Positions 1-8,886 are shown, numbered from the stretch's first letter. The stretch: DNA of 64,000 bases from UBA1447 sp002329225 (GCA_050946835.1 JBMNVN010000001.1:1-64000), one strand, 5' to 3'. The notes: a model not told the origin generated them from the sequence alone. Translations and numbers: made by a program.

Positions 1-155
1 GCTTTTGCTAAGGGACGCTTCGCTTAAACCCTTGACAAAATGCTCATAGAAAATTGAAAAATATTAAAGCGGTTTTGCAAACTATTATTTTTGGGGTTCT
101 TGTCACAAATGTTTGACTTCTGTACACGGATAGACCTGGAATAGAGGGCGAAGTC

Positions 156-184
156 TTGACGAAACATTCTTATAATACTATAAT
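156..184 (+). promoter_or_regulatory. Sigma-A-type promoter for the CBM9/kinase/GDPD operon
   Basis: TTGACG at 156-161 and TATAAT at 179-184 are separated by exactly 17 bases, a near-consensus sigma-A promoter. Transcription should begin near base 191, about 24 bases before the chosen start of the first gene. A second TATAAT at 171-176 is too close to this -35 to be used with it. Bases 1-155 hold no gene that I can support. Confidence 0.7.
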
Positions 185-214
185 TATGCAGTTAAGATTA
201 TGCACGGAGCAGAT

Positions 215-865
215 ATGAAATATTCAACTTTTATATTCGACCGATTCCCCGGTTGGGATTATGTGCCCTCCGTCGAGTTTAGCTATTGGCACTGGGAGGA
301 TAAATCTCCATACCGGCCGCAAACTTTTGCCAAGTTTTGCGGGGTATCTGATGAGGGGCTAAGGGCAAAGCTTTGGACTTTTGAGGACAATCCGATGGCC
401 CTTTATAAAGACAGGGATGACCCGGTTTACAAAGACAGTTGCCTTGAACTGTTCCTGCAGCCCTTTGAGCACAGAGCCGAATATGTAAACTTTGAGATAA
501 ACAGTAATGGCGTCTATTTATCTCAATTCGGCCCGACAAGAGAACCTCGAACTTTTATCAAGGATTTTTGTGCCGGAGAACCCGCTATCACTCCCTTTCA
601 GATAAATCAAGACGGCAAATCCGCTTGGGGTATTGAAGTCTTATTGAGTGAAGTTTTGCTGTCGGAGATTTTCGGTGAGGCTTTTACTGTTTGCGAAGGC
701 TCAATTCGGGGGAATTTTTATAAATGCGGTGACGAAACGCTTATCCCCCATTACGGTGCCTGCTTTCCCGTGACTACCGCTTTACTCGGCTTTCATAATC
801 CCGATTGTTTCGGAGATATTATTCTGTGTAGAAAGGTGAAAGATTGTGAACAAGAATTCGTTTGA
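215..865 (+). CDS. Carbohydrate-binding family 9-like (DOMON-type) protein
   Basis: A 216-residue protein resembling stand-alone CBM9-like domains of gut Bacillota: an early aromatic stretch (FSYWHW), then a strand pattern with DSCLELFLQP and YVNFEINSNG, typical of the CBM9/DOMON beta-sandwich. It has no signal peptide or membrane segment, so it probably sits in the cytoplasm or is exported by an unrecognised route. The ATG at 200 is in frame, but GGAG at 206-209 sits 5 bases before the ATG at 215, which makes the latter the better start. Its end overlaps the kinase gene by 20 bases, so the two are probably co-translated. The family call comes from pattern recognition and the ligand is unknown. 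Confidence 0.6.
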   Translation: MKYSTFIFDRFPGWDYVPSVEFSYWHWEDKSPYRPQTFAKFCGVSDEGLRAKLWTFEDNPMALYKDRDDPVYKDSCLELFLQPFEHRAEYVNFEINSNGVYLSQFGPTREPRTFIKDFCAGEPAITPFQINQDGKSAWGIEVLLSEVLLSEIFGEAFTVCEGSIRGNFYKCGDETLIPHYGACFPVTTALLGFHNPDCFGDIILCRKVKDCEQEFV

Positions 866-1967
866 TATTAACGAGGTCCTGAGCAAATACAACTTTGAAG
901 GGCATTACAAAGAGTTTTATCCAAGCAATCACGGGCATATCAATAATACATTTGTCCTTGAATTTGTAAATAACGAGGGAAAAACCGTAAAATATATCCT
1001 TCAGCAAATAAATGTTTCCGTATTTAAACAGCCTGTGCAGCTTATGGAGAACATTGTCCGTGTTACCGGCCACTTGTATGACAAGGTGCTTGAAGGCGGA
1101 GGAGACCCGGCACGCGAGACTATGAATGTCATTTTCACAAGAGATAATTCGTCTTACTTTATTGACCGAGAGGGGCGCTACTGGCGTTGTTATAATTTTG
1201 TTCCGAACTCTTACACCCTGCAGCAAATTGAAAACCCGAAAATGTTTTACAACGCCGCAAAAGCTTTCGGTAAATTTCAGCACATGCTCGCCGACTTCCC
1301 CATTGAAACGCTTCATGAGACCATACCGAATTTTCATAATACGGTTGTCCGCCTTGAAGATTTGAAGAAGGCAGTAGAAAAGGACGATGCCGGAAGAGTT
1401 TCTACGGTTAAAAAAGAGATAGAATTCGCCTTAAAAAGAGAAAACGACACCGCGGTTTTGCTCAACCTTGCCGCTGAGGGCTTGTTACCCACTAAAGTTA
1501 CCCATAATGACACCAAGCTCAACAATGTAATGTTTGATATTGATACCGATGAGGGTATATGCGTAATTGATTTGGACACGGTTATGCCGGGGCTGTCACT
1601 TTACGACTTTGGCGACAGTATCCGCTTTGGCGCCAACACGGCGGCGGAAGACGAGAAAGATATAAGTAAAGTATCTTTAGACCTGGAACTTTTTGAAACA
1701 TATTTGAGCGGCTACCTTTCTGCCGCCGGTAACAGTCTGAACTCATATGAGATTGATTATCTTCCTTTTTCAGCTAAGCTGTTAACTTTGGAATGCGGAA
1801 TTCGTTTTCTCACCGACTATATTAACGGTGACGTATATTTCCGTGCGGCTTACTCCGACCATAATCTGGTAAGATGCCGCACCCAGTTTGCCTTGGTTGC
1901 CGACATGGAAGATAAAATGGATATAATGAACGAAATTACCGACGGGATTAAAAAAGAGCTTTCATGA
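846..1967 (+). CDS. APH/choline-kinase-fold sugar kinase, NahK-like
   Basis: A 373-residue phosphotransferase of the aminoglycoside phosphotransferase superfamily. The catalytic loop HNDTKLNN lies near residue 219 and the metal-binding VIDLDTVMPG near 240. The N-terminal pattern (GHINNTFVLEF, then YILQQIN and VFKQP) matches the subfamily containing N-acetylhexosamine 1-kinase (NahK), which phosphorylates GlcNAc/GalNAc at C1 for salvage of host glycans. The exact substrate is inferred. It starts at GTG (846) with AAAGGTGAAAG just upstream, overlaps the end of the CBM9-like gene, and its TGA overlaps the next ATG (ATGA). This is a sugar kinase rather than a drug-resistance gene, judging by the family pattern and the glycan-related neighbours. 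Confidence 0.75.
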   Translation: MNKNSFDINEVLSKYNFEGHYKEFYPSNHGHINNTFVLEFVNNEGKTVKYILQQINVSVFKQPVQLMENIVRVTGHLYDKVLEGGGDPARETMNVIFTRDNSSYFIDREGRYWRCYNFVPNSYTLQQIENPKMFYNAAKAFGKFQHMLADFPIETLHETIPNFHNTVVRLEDLKKAVEKDDAGRVSTVKKEIEFALKRENDTAVLLNLAAEGLLPTKVTHNDTKLNNVMFDIDTDEGICVIDLDTVMPGLSLYDFGDSIRFGANTAAEDEKDISKVSLDLELFETYLSGYLSAAGNSLNSYEIDYLPFSAKLLTLECGIRFLTDYINGDVYFRAAYSDHNLVRCRTQFALVADMEDKMDIMNEITDGIKKELS

Positions 1968-2800
1968 TAGATTCTTCTTTTGTAAAAAAAACGCTCGCAA
2001 TTACGCTCGTATTAGCTGTAATTGCGGGTGTTGCTTTTTTTGCTGTCGGAATTATTAACAAACGTAATGATAAGGCAGAGCTTAGCGAACTCAGGGTAAA
2101 GAATATTGCGCTGCCTTACTATATGAAAGTAACCGCACAAACGGGCTGCTTAGGCACGGAAGAAGACTCCTTTCTTTCAGTAAAAACGGGCATCGGTGCA
2201 GGCGCTCAAATGGTGAGTATTAATGTTGCCTTTACCGAAAAAGGGATACCTGTACTTGCAGGGAGTCTTGAGAAAGCGAATAATGAAGCGGTGGAATTGG
2301 AGCGAATTTTTGAATTTGTTTCCGATATGGAAGAGATTTCAATAATCATCAACCTGAAAGAAATAACCAATTTGCCCGTTGTTGAAAAAATGGTCAAAGA
2401 TTATTCTATGCAGGGACGCATATTTTTTTCCGGCATAACTGTTCACCATGTGCCCTATGTTGTAAAAAAATGCCCTTCTGTAGGCATTTTTCTTGATATT
2501 GAGCCCGAAAAAAGAAAACTCAAAGACCCGGAATATTGCATAGAAATTGCCGAGAGAGCAATGAGTGCAGGAGCCTCGGGAGTCAAGTGCGAGTTTGATA
2601 AAACAAATGCTTTTCTTGGCGATACTCTCAAAACATACGGCATTATTTTGTGTGTTACCGGAGCGGAAACCGAGTTGGATTTTTACCGGGCGCTTGACCG
2701 GGGAGCAACAAATATAATAACAAAAGAGCCGAAAATGCTGTTGGCAATTCTTCAAAGAATCCGCGAAACCGCTGAGGTTAGCAAGAATACAACGGAATAA
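1964..2800 (+). CDS. Membrane-anchored GDPD-like TIM barrel lacking catalytic residues
   Basis: 278 residues with an N-terminal membrane segment at about 8-28, then a barrel following the glycerophosphodiester phosphodiesterase layout. The usual HRG is replaced by QTG (VTAQTGCLGTEEDS), the metal-binding ExD by SIN (MVSINVAF), and the HD after PV by AG (GIPVLAGS). The general acid and metal ligands therefore appear to be absent. The late barrel strands still look like the family (GASGVKCEF, LDRGATNIITKEP). I infer a non-catalytic relative that binds a ligand or scaffolds outside the membrane. It is translationally coupled to the kinase through an ATGA overlap and is the last gene of the operon. 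No clear terminator was seen in the 47 bases before the convergent isomerase gene. Confidence 0.6.
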   Translation: MIDSSFVKKTLAITLVLAVIAGVAFFAVGIINKRNDKAELSELRVKNIALPYYMKVTAQTGCLGTEEDSFLSVKTGIGAGAQMVSINVAFTEKGIPVLAGSLEKANNEAVELERIFEFVSDMEEISIIINLKEITNLPVVEKMVKDYSMQGRIFFSGITVHHVPYVVKKCPSVGIFLDIEPEKRKLKDPEYCIEIAERAMSAGASGVKCEFDKTNAFLGDTLKTYGIILCVTGAETELDFYRALDRGATNIITKEPKMLLAILQRIRETAEVSKNTTE

Positions 2801-2847
2801 CAAAAGAATTGCGTTATGCCAAGCAACTGTTTCTATTTAATTCGGCA

Positions 2848-3720
2848 CTAAACTTCCGTCTTTTTACAGACATCTTTAAAAAAACTGATTGATTCAGGTA
2901 TTTTTTCTTCCCTCTCTATTCCGTGCAAAAACATATCCCCCGCATAGCCGTTTTCTTGAAGCAGGCGGACAAATAACTCAAAATCGACAATTCCCTCCCC
3001 GGGGCCGCAAAACTCGAAACTTGGACCTTCTTTGATATCTTTACCGTGGGCAACGACAACATCTTTGCCGAAAACATCAAACGCATGCCGGATTAGCTGC
3101 TGTGCGTTTTCTTTTTTTGCTTCTCCCCTATGGAAAAGATTTGCGCAGTCCATAATCATTTTTAAATAATCGGAACCGATGGAATCCATAAGCCGACGAG
3201 CTTTTTCAGGAGTATCTATTACATTTGAGGCTTCCGTTTCGACAGCGATAGTTATCTTATACTTTTCGGCAAGTTTTACCGCTTTGGTGACAGTTTCTTC
3301 CATATCGTCCCAAGCGGCTTTTGTTCTATTATCGGGGTGATCCGCCCACAAAGACTTTGTATTCCTTGTACCGGAGCAAAGACTTATCAATCTGCAATCC
3401 AAGAAGTCCGCCGCTTGGCAGAGTTTTTTGAACCTGCGAAGTCCCTCTTTACGCACATCCGCTAAAGGGTGAGCCATATTGAAGGTTCCGTTAATAACGG
3501 CAACTTCTATGGCGTACTCGGCGGAACAGTCCTTTATTTTCCGCAACACACTAATATCTAAAGTATCCGGAATATCAATTTGTCCGTCCGGTATAAAGCC
3601 CGCCTCAGTAACGGAACCGAAGTTAAACTGAGTAACCGGCGTTTCCAACTCCTTTAGTTTTTTGAAAAGTTTTTCGGCAGTTCTGGGACATAAGTCGGTA
3701 GTACAAATTCCCGTTCTCAT
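2848..3720 (-). CDS. Sugar phosphate isomerase/epimerase-like TIM barrel
   Basis: 290 residues of the xylose isomerase-like (AP endonuclease 2) barrel family. Metal-ligand candidates are spaced as expected: Glu in AVETEAS (about 158), Asp in MIMDCANLF (about 190), His in VVAHGKD (about 223) and Glu in HGIERE (about 266). Such proteins isomerise or epimerise sugars or inositols, and the substrate cannot be told from sequence. The gene has a GAGGG ribosome site shortly before its ATG. It lies 57 bases downstream of the alkylguanine methyltransferase gene on the same strand and converges with the GDPD-like gene. Confidence 0.75.
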   Translation of the reverse strand: MRTGICTTDLCPRTAEKLFKKLKELETPVTQFNFGSVTEAGFIPDGQIDIPDTLDISVLRKIKDCSAEYAIEVAVINGTFNMAHPLADVRKEGLRRFKKLCQAADFLDCRLISLCSGTRNTKSLWADHPDNRTKAAWDDMEETVTKAVKLAEKYKITIAVETEASNVIDTPEKARRLMDSIGSDYLKMIMDCANLFHRGEAKKENAQQLIRHAFDVFGKDVVVAHGKDIKEGPSFEFCGPGEGIVDFELFVRLLQENGYAGDMFLHGIEREEKIPESISFFKDVCKKTEV

Positions 3721-3777
3721 ATTAACCCTCTTATTAGTATAAATTAAAAAAACAATAACTTCTCCCGATTTGACACT

Positions 3778-4314
3778 CTAAAAACTTTTAGGTAAAAATA
3801 ATTTGGACATATCCGCGCCCTCATGCTTTAGCAAAAAGACTTTTTTATCAAGTCCTCCCGCATATCCCGTAAGACTTCCGTTGGCGCCGACAACCCGATG
3901 GCAGGGGATAATAATTGAAAGCGGATTATACCCTACCGCACCGCCCACCGCTTGGGCGGACATAGACCTTTTATTCAGTCTGACAGCTACATTCCCGGCA
4001 ATCTCTCCATAAGTAGCGGTTTTACCGTAAGGAATCTTTTTTAATTCTTCCCATACGCTTTGCCTGAATTCCCCTCCTATCGGAGCCAAAGGCAATAAGG
4101 CTGCGTCAGGCTTTTCGCCGTTAAAATAGCTGTCCAACCAGTCTTTTAACTTTGAAAAGAGAGCAATATCATCCTTGCGGGCCATATCAATTTTAACGGA
4201 GCCGCCAAAATGTTTTTGTCCGCAGTTCCAGAGTCCAACCAAATTTTCACACTCCCGGTCGCATACCGCGGCGAGTTGACCGAGAGGAGATACTATTTCA
4301 GTAAAATAAAACAT
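3778..4314 (-). CDS. ogt: Methylated-DNA--protein-cysteine methyltransferase
   Basis: A 178-residue Ogt/MGMT-type suicide repair protein that takes alkyl groups from O6-alkylguanine onto its own cysteine. The active site IIPCHRV (Cys about 137) is followed by GYAGGLDKKVFLLKHE. The helix-turn-helix region VWEELKKIPYGKTATYGEIA is also clear. A longer reading frame starts at 4362, but that ATG lies inside the hairpin after tuf. The ATG at 4314, with AAGGGGG nine bases upstream, starts at MFYFTEIVSP as in family members. It could be expressed by readthrough from tuf. Confidence 0.85.
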   Translation of the reverse strand: MFYFTEIVSPLGQLAAVCDRECENLVGLWNCGQKHFGGSVKIDMARKDDIALFSKLKDWLDSYFNGEKPDAALLPLAPIGGEFRQSVWEELKKIPYGKTATYGEIAGNVAVRLNKRSMSAQAVGGAVGYNPLSIIIPCHRVVGANGSLTGYAGGLDKKVFLLKHEGADMSKLFLPKSF

Positions 4315-4353
4315 AAGGACGGGCCCCCTTGTAAAACGCATACTAAAGTCAAG

Positions 4354-4384
4354 AAGCGGCACAGACTCAACGTCTGCGCCGCTT
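4354..4384 (-). terminator. Hairpin after tuf (weak terminator or processing stem)
   Basis: A 13-base-pair stem (4354-4366 with 4372-4384, one G-U pair in the minus-strand RNA) and a 5-base loop lie just after the tuf stop. The sequence after the stem on the minus strand is not a clean U-run, so it may be a leaky terminator that lets some transcription into ogt, or an mRNA-stabilising stem. Confidence 0.55.
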
Positions 4385-4403
4385 GAGAATTTAAGAAAAC
4401 GGA

Positions 4404-5606
4404 TTAACCAACCTTGATAACTACGCCGGAACCTACCGTACGGCCGCCTTCACGAATAGCAAAACGGAGACCTTCTTCAATTGCGATAGGAGTGATGAGT
4501 TCAACATTCATCTCAACGTTGTCGCCGGGCATGCACATTTCAACGCCGTCGTCAAGAGTAATAACGCCGGTCACGTCAGTGGTGCGGAAGAAGAACTGAG
4601 GACGATAGTTGTTGAAGAAAGGAGTATGACGGCCGCCTTCTTCCTTGCTCAGCACATAAACCTGACCGCGGAACTTTGTGTGGGGCTGAATGGAGCCGGG
4701 CTTTGCAAGAACCTGGCCGCGCTCGATTTCATTTCTCTGAACGCCGCGGAGAAGAGCGCCGATGTTGTCGCCCGCCTCGGCATAATCAAGAGTCTTGCGG
4801 AACATTTCAATTCCGGTGCAGACAACCTTTCTTCTTTCTTCCGTCAGACCGACAATTTCAACTTCTTCAGAAGTTCTGAGCTGACCGCGTTCAACTCTGC
4901 CTGTAGCAACAGTGCCGCGACCGGTAATGGTCATAACGTCTTCAACAGGCATAAGGAAAGGAAGGTCGGCTTTTCTGTCCGGTGTGGGAACGAAGCTGTC
5001 AACTGCCTCCATAAGCTCCCAGATGGGCTTAAGGACATCGGCATCAACATCGCTTCCGGTATATTCCAGTGCCTGCAGAGCGGAACCCCTGATAATGGGG
5101 GTATCATCGCCGGGGAATTCATAGTAGTCAAGAGCTTCGCGAATTTCCATTTCAACAAGTTCAAGAAGCTCGGGGTCGTCAACCTGGTCAACCTTGTTCA
5201 TGAAAACAACGATTGAAGGCACACCGACCTGGCGGGCTAACAGAAGGTGCTCTTTAGTTTGAGCCATAGGACCGTCTGTAGCGGAAATAACAAGGATTGC
5301 ACCGTCCATTTGAGCAGCGCCGGTGATCATGTTTTTAATGTAGTCGGCGTGACCCGGGCAGTCAACGTGGGCATAGTGACGATTATCGGTTTCGTACTCA
5401 ACGTGGGAGGTGTTGATTGTGATACCGCGGGCTTTTTCTTCCGGAGCCTTGTCGATGCTGGCATAATCCATAAAGTGAACTGCCGTGCTCTTCATTGCGA
5501 GTGTTTTTGTGATAGCTGCGGTAAGAGTTGTTTTACCGTGGTCCACGTGACCGATCGTTCCGATATTCACGTGCGGTTTGGTTCTTTCAAATTTAGCTTT
5601 TCCCAT
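4404..5606 (-). CDS. tuf: Translation elongation factor Tu
   Basis: 400 residues, a normal EF-Tu length. This GTPase carries aminoacyl-tRNA to the ribosomal A site. The P-loop GHVDHGKT is at 19-26, the switch I element ARGITINT follows, then DCPGHADY, and NKVD is near 136. Domain 2 has GRGTVATGRVERG and domain 3 has PQFFFRTTDVTG. An upstream in-frame start exists (5633), but AGGAGG at 5615-5620 is 8 bases before the ATG at 5606, and MGKAKFERTKPHVN is the family start. It is the last gene of the rpoB-to-tuf cluster, separated from fusA by 118 bases. No change typical of kirromycin resistance stands out. Confidence 0.97.
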   Translation of the reverse strand: MGKAKFERTKPHVNIGTIGHVDHGKTTLTAAITKTLAMKSTAVHFMDYASIDKAPEEKARGITINTSHVEYETDNRHYAHVDCPGHADYIKNMITGAAQMDGAILVISATDGPMAQTKEHLLLARQVGVPSIVVFMNKVDQVDDPELLELVEMEIREALDYYEFPGDDTPIIRGSALQALEYTGSDVDADVLKPIWELMEAVDSFVPTPDRKADLPFLMPVEDVMTITGRGTVATGRVERGQLRTSEEVEIVGLTEERRKVVCTGIEMFRKTLDYAEAGDNIGALLRGVQRNEIERGQVLAKPGSIQPHTKFRGQVYVLSKEEGGRHTPFFNNYRPQFFFRTTDVTGVITLDDGVEMCMPGDNVEMNVELITPIAIEEGLRFAIREGGRTVGSGVVIKVG

Positions 5607-5724
5607 TAAAATATCCTCCTTTAATAGACGCATATTATTGTGTTTTTATCAATATGCAGACGCATATTGGTATTCTAACAATTCCAAATAAAAATATCAA
5701 GTAATTTTTGGAATTTGTAAGATT

Positions 5725-7791
5725 TTAGTGTTCCCTGACAATAGTTTCCGCAATAGATTTGGGTACTTCGATATAATGGCTGGGTTCCATGGAGAACTGC
5801 CCTCTCCCTTGAGTCTTGGAACGCAGAGTTGTCATGTAACCGAACATTTCAGACAGAGGTATTACGGCATTTATTTGCACGACCCCGGTCCATGTTTGAG
5901 TATCCTGAATCTGTCCGCGCCGGGAGTTGACATCGCCGATTACATCGCCCATATACTCATCAGGAACTATGATGGTTACTTTCATTATCGGCTCCAGCAA
6001 CACCGGCGCCGCCTTCTGCATGGCCTCTTTAAAAGCCATTGAAGCGGCAATTTTGAAGGCAAGCTCGGACGAGTCAACCTCGTGATATGAACCGTCAAAA
6101 AGTGTAACCTTAACATCAACTACATTAAACCCGGCAAGTATGCCCGAAAGCATTGCGCCCTTTATTCCCGCTTCTACGGGAGCAATGTATTCCTTGGGAA
6201 TGGCGCCGCCGACAATTTCATTGACAAATTCGAAGCCTTTTCCTTCATTAGGTTCAATGCGGATTTTAACATGACCGTATTGCCCTCTTCCGCCGGATTG
6301 TCTGGCATACTTGGTATCTGCCTGAGCCGGTTTAGTGATTGTTTCGCGGTATGCGACCTGAGGTTTGCCTATGTTTGCTTCCACCTTGAACTCACGCAAC
6401 AGTCTGTCAACAATGATTTCCAGATGAAGTTCTCCCATTCCGGCAATTATGGTCTGACCCGTTTCTTCGTCGGTATAGCACTGGAAGGTCGGATCTTCCT
6501 CACCGAGCTTTTGGATGGCTACGCTCATTTTTTCTTGCCCGGCTTTGGTTTTAGGCTCAATAGCCACACGGATTACCGGGTCGGGGAAAGCCATGGACTC
6601 AAGCACAATGGGGCGGTGGGCATCGCAGAGAGTGTCCCCTGTTGTGGTGGCCTTAAGCCCTATTGTTGCGGCAATATCTCCGGCATAGCAACAATCAATA
6701 TCCTGCCGATGGTTGGAATGCATTTGCAGAATGCGGCCAAGCCGCTCATTTGTATCCTTTGTGGAGTTGTAGACCTGACTGCCGGTTTTTGCAATGCCGG
6801 AATACACCCGGAAGAAGCATAACTTACCGACAAAAGGATCCGTTGCGATTTTAAACGCAAGAGCGGAAAAAGGTTCCGAATCGGAAGTATGACGTTCCTC
6901 TTCCTTACCCGTTTTGGGGTTAACACCGATAACGGAGTCAACGTCGGTAGGGGCCGGCATATAATCTACAATGGCATCAAGTAAGGGCTGTACTCCCCTG
7001 TTGCGGTAAGATGTACCGCAAGTCACCGGAATAATCTTGTTTTCAACCGTTGCTTTTCGGATACCCCGCTTAAGCTCGTCTATTTCCGGTTCTATCCCCT
7101 CAACAAACTTGTTAAGCAGTTCATCGTCAAACTCCGATACCTGCTCAATAAGCAGACAACGGTATTTCTCGGCAAGATCTTTAAGGTTTTCCGGTATCTC
7201 GCAGGTTTCGGAAACCAGGCCTTTGTCATCGCTGTAGATTCTCGCCTGCATTTTCACCAGGTCAATTATACCCTTAAAAGTTGACTCTGACCCGATGGGG
7301 AGCTGAATGGGTACCGCGTTGCATTTAAGCCGTTCTTTCATCATATCAATGACGTGGTAAAAATCGGCTCCGGTGATGTCCATTTTGTTGACATAAGCCA
7401 TCCGCGGTACGTTATACTTGTCCGCCTGTCTCCACACTGTTTCAGACTGGGGCTCAACACCGCCCTTTGCACAGAGCACGGTTACGGCACCGTCAAGCAC
7501 ACGTAAAGAACGTTCAACTTCCACGGTAAAATCCACGTGCCCCGGCGTATCAATTATATTGATACGATGATCCCGCCAATAACAGGTAGTAGCAGCGGAG
7601 GTGATTGTTATTCCCCGCTCCTGCTCCTGCTCCATCCAGTCCATAGTGGCTGCGCCGTCATGAACCTCACCCATCTTATGCGTAATACCCGTATAGTAGA
7701 GTATACGCTCGGTGGTTGTGGTTTTTCCGGCGTCAATATGGGCCATTATTCCTATGTTTCTGGTTTGTTCCAGGGACACTTGCCTTGGCAT
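5725..7791 (-). CDS. fusA: Translation elongation factor G
   Basis: A 688-residue translocase GTPase that moves tRNAs and mRNA through the ribosome after peptide transfer. The P-loop AHIDAGKT is at 17-24, followed by ERGITITSAATT, DTPGHVDFTVEVERSL and the NKMD guanine-specificity motif. The C-terminal half shows domain IV (YARQSGGRGQYGHV) and domain V (GDVNSRRGQI), as in canonical EF-G. The ribosome site GGAGG is 5 bases from the ATG. The length and the GRGQY element indicate the housekeeping EF-G rather than a tetracycline-resistance or EF-G2 paralogue. It lies 42 bases after rpsG. Confidence 0.97.
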   Translation of the reverse strand: MPRQVSLEQTRNIGIMAHIDAGKTTTTERILYYTGITHKMGEVHDGAATMDWMEQEQERGITITSAATTCYWRDHRINIIDTPGHVDFTVEVERSLRVLDGAVTVLCAKGGVEPQSETVWRQADKYNVPRMAYVNKMDITGADFYHVIDMMKERLKCNAVPIQLPIGSESTFKGIIDLVKMQARIYSDDKGLVSETCEIPENLKDLAEKYRCLLIEQVSEFDDELLNKFVEGIEPEIDELKRGIRKATVENKIIPVTCGTSYRNRGVQPLLDAIVDYMPAPTDVDSVIGVNPKTGKEEERHTSDSEPFSALAFKIATDPFVGKLCFFRVYSGIAKTGSQVYNSTKDTNERLGRILQMHSNHRQDIDCCYAGDIAATIGLKATTTGDTLCDAHRPIVLESMAFPDPVIRVAIEPKTKAGQEKMSVAIQKLGEEDPTFQCYTDEETGQTIIAGMGELHLEIIVDRLLREFKVEANIGKPQVAYRETITKPAQADTKYARQSGGRGQYGHVKIRIEPNEGKGFEFVNEIVGGAIPKEYIAPVEAGIKGAMLSGILAGFNVVDVKVTLFDGSYHEVDSSELAFKIAASMAFKEAMQKAAPVLLEPIMKVTIIVPDEYMGDVIGDVNSRRGQIQDTQTWTGVVQINAVIPLSEMFGYMTTLRSKTQGRGQFSMEPSHYIEVPKSIAETIVREH

Positions 7792-7833
7792 ACGAGCCTC
7801 CGTTTAAATAAATCAAAAATTAAGCTGAAACGA

Positions 7834-8304
7834 CTACCATCTGAAGTGGGAGAAGGCCTTGTTGGCCTCTGCCATCTTGTGGGTGTCTTCGCGCTTTTTG
7901 TATGCGGAACCGGTTAAGTTGACCGCATCCATAATTTCGTTCGCGAGTCTTTCTTTCATTGTTCTCTCGGATCTGGTTCTGCTGTAAAGAGTAATCCAAC
8001 GCAAACCCAGAGTCTGTCTTCTTTCCGGACGAACTTCTACCGGAACCTGGTAGGTAGCTCCTCCGACACGCCGTGCTTTAACTTCCAGCACCGGCATAAC
8101 ATTTTCCATTGAAGCTTCAAAAACCTCGAGAGGATCCTTGCCTGTCTTATTGCGAATGATTTCAAAAGCATCATAGACGATTTTTTGAGCTATTCCTCTT
8201 TTGCCGTCAAGCATAACGCTGTTGATCAAACGAGTAACAAGCTTTGAGTTATAAAGCGGATCGGGCAAAACATCACGTTTTGCAATTTTACCTCTTCTTG
8301 GCAC
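7834..8304 (-). CDS. rpsG: 30S ribosomal protein S7
   Basis: 156 residues, the standard S7 length. S7 nucleates assembly of the 30S head on 16S rRNA and lies at the E site. The sequence starts PRRGKIAKRDVLPDPLYNSK and contains VGGATYQVPVEV and ALRW-type (LGLRWI) signatures. A longer frame reaches 8370, but the GTG at 8304, with GGAGG eight bases upstream, gives the conserved start. The preceding 162-base gap from rpsL is unusually long for this operon and contains a large hairpin. Confidence 0.96.
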   Translation of the reverse strand: MPRRGKIAKRDVLPDPLYNSKLVTRLINSVMLDGKRGIAQKIVYDAFEIIRNKTGKDPLEVFEASMENVMPVLEVKARRVGGATYQVPVEVRPERRQTLGLRWITLYSRTRSERTMKERLANEIMDAVNLTGSAYKKREDTHKMAEANKAFSHFRW

Positions 8305-8366
8305 TTCGCTTCCCTCCTTCATAATAATGATATCATAGGTACTCGAGTGACAAAATTCCCGTGGCG

Positions 8367-8403
8367 CCAATGTTGAGGTTATCTATAAACACTCTAACAT
8401 TGG
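8367..8403 (-). promoter_or_regulatory. Structured hairpin in the rpsL-rpsG intercistronic region
   Basis: On the minus strand CCAATGTT (8396-8403) pairs perfectly with AACATTGG (8367-8374). Nested GAG/CTC and GTT/AAC pairs extend the stem around a 7-base loop. No U-run follows, so it is not a simple terminator. In E. coli, S7 binds the rpsL-rpsG intercistronic RNA to repress the str operon. A similar role here is inference from position and structure only. Confidence 0.45.
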
Positions 8404-8466
8404 GTAAAAAGCACAGCTTTTTAGCCTGTAAGAAGATTCTGTCGTTTGTTCCAAATCTTGGAGTTA

Positions 8467-8886
8467 CTATTTTGCGGTCTTCGGGCGCTTTGCGCCGTAC
8501 TTGGAGCGGGCCTGCATCCTGCCGGTAACACCTTGTGCGTCAAGAGTTCCGCGAATTATGTGATAACGCACGCCGGGCAGGTCCTTGATACGTCCGCCGC
8601 GAATCATAACCACCGAGTGTTCCTGAAGATTGTGACCTACACCCGGGATGTAGCAAGTAACTTCCAAGCCGTTGGAAAGCCGCACTCTTGCGATTTTTCT
8701 AAGCGCTGAATTGGGTTTTTTGGGGGTTGCTGTTTTAACCGCCGTACAAACCCCGCGTTTTTGCGGAGAATCATTGTCGGTCATAACATTTTTCTGAGAA
8801 TTAAGACCCTTCAGCAGAGCGGGTGCCTTCGGTTTTTTTGCAAGCTGCTTTCTTCCGTGGCGAACCAGTTGATTAAAGGTTGGCAA
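8467..8886 (-). CDS. rpsL: 30S ribosomal protein S12
   Basis: A 139-residue S12 of the decoding centre. It shows TPKKPNSALRK and GRIKDLPGVRYH, with the lysines whose mutation gives streptomycin resistance intact, so a sensitive allele is predicted. The open frame extends to an ATG at 8895, but that ATG overlaps the AGGAG ribosome site. The TTG at 8886, 9 bases after AGGAG, gives the conserved N-terminus PTFNQLVRHGRK. It has its own near-consensus promoter directly after the rpoC stop. Confidence 0.96.
   Translation of the reverse strand: MPTFNQLVRHGRKQLAKKPKAPALLKGLNSQKNVMTDNDSPQKRGVCTAVKTATPKKPNSALRKIARVRLSNGLEVTCYIPGVGHNLQEHSVVMIRGGRIKDLPGVRYHIIRGTLDAQGVTGRMQARSKYGAKRPKTAK

Noticed and set aside
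846..1967. Aminoglycoside resistance phosphotransferase
   Set aside because: The N-terminal pattern and neighbours fit sugar kinases of the NahK type, not drug phosphotransferases.
4315..4362. Longer ogt start at 4362
   Set aside because: The codon lies within the post-tuf hairpin and adds residues not expected in the family.
4626..5216. Plus-strand open frame of 196 codons opposite tuf
   Set aside because: It mirrors EF-Tu coding sequence. Its length is explained by codon bias in a highly expressed gene.
8305..8370. Longer rpsG start at 8370
   Set aside because: It adds 22 unconserved residues. The GTG at 8304 has GGAGG upstream and gives a standard S7.
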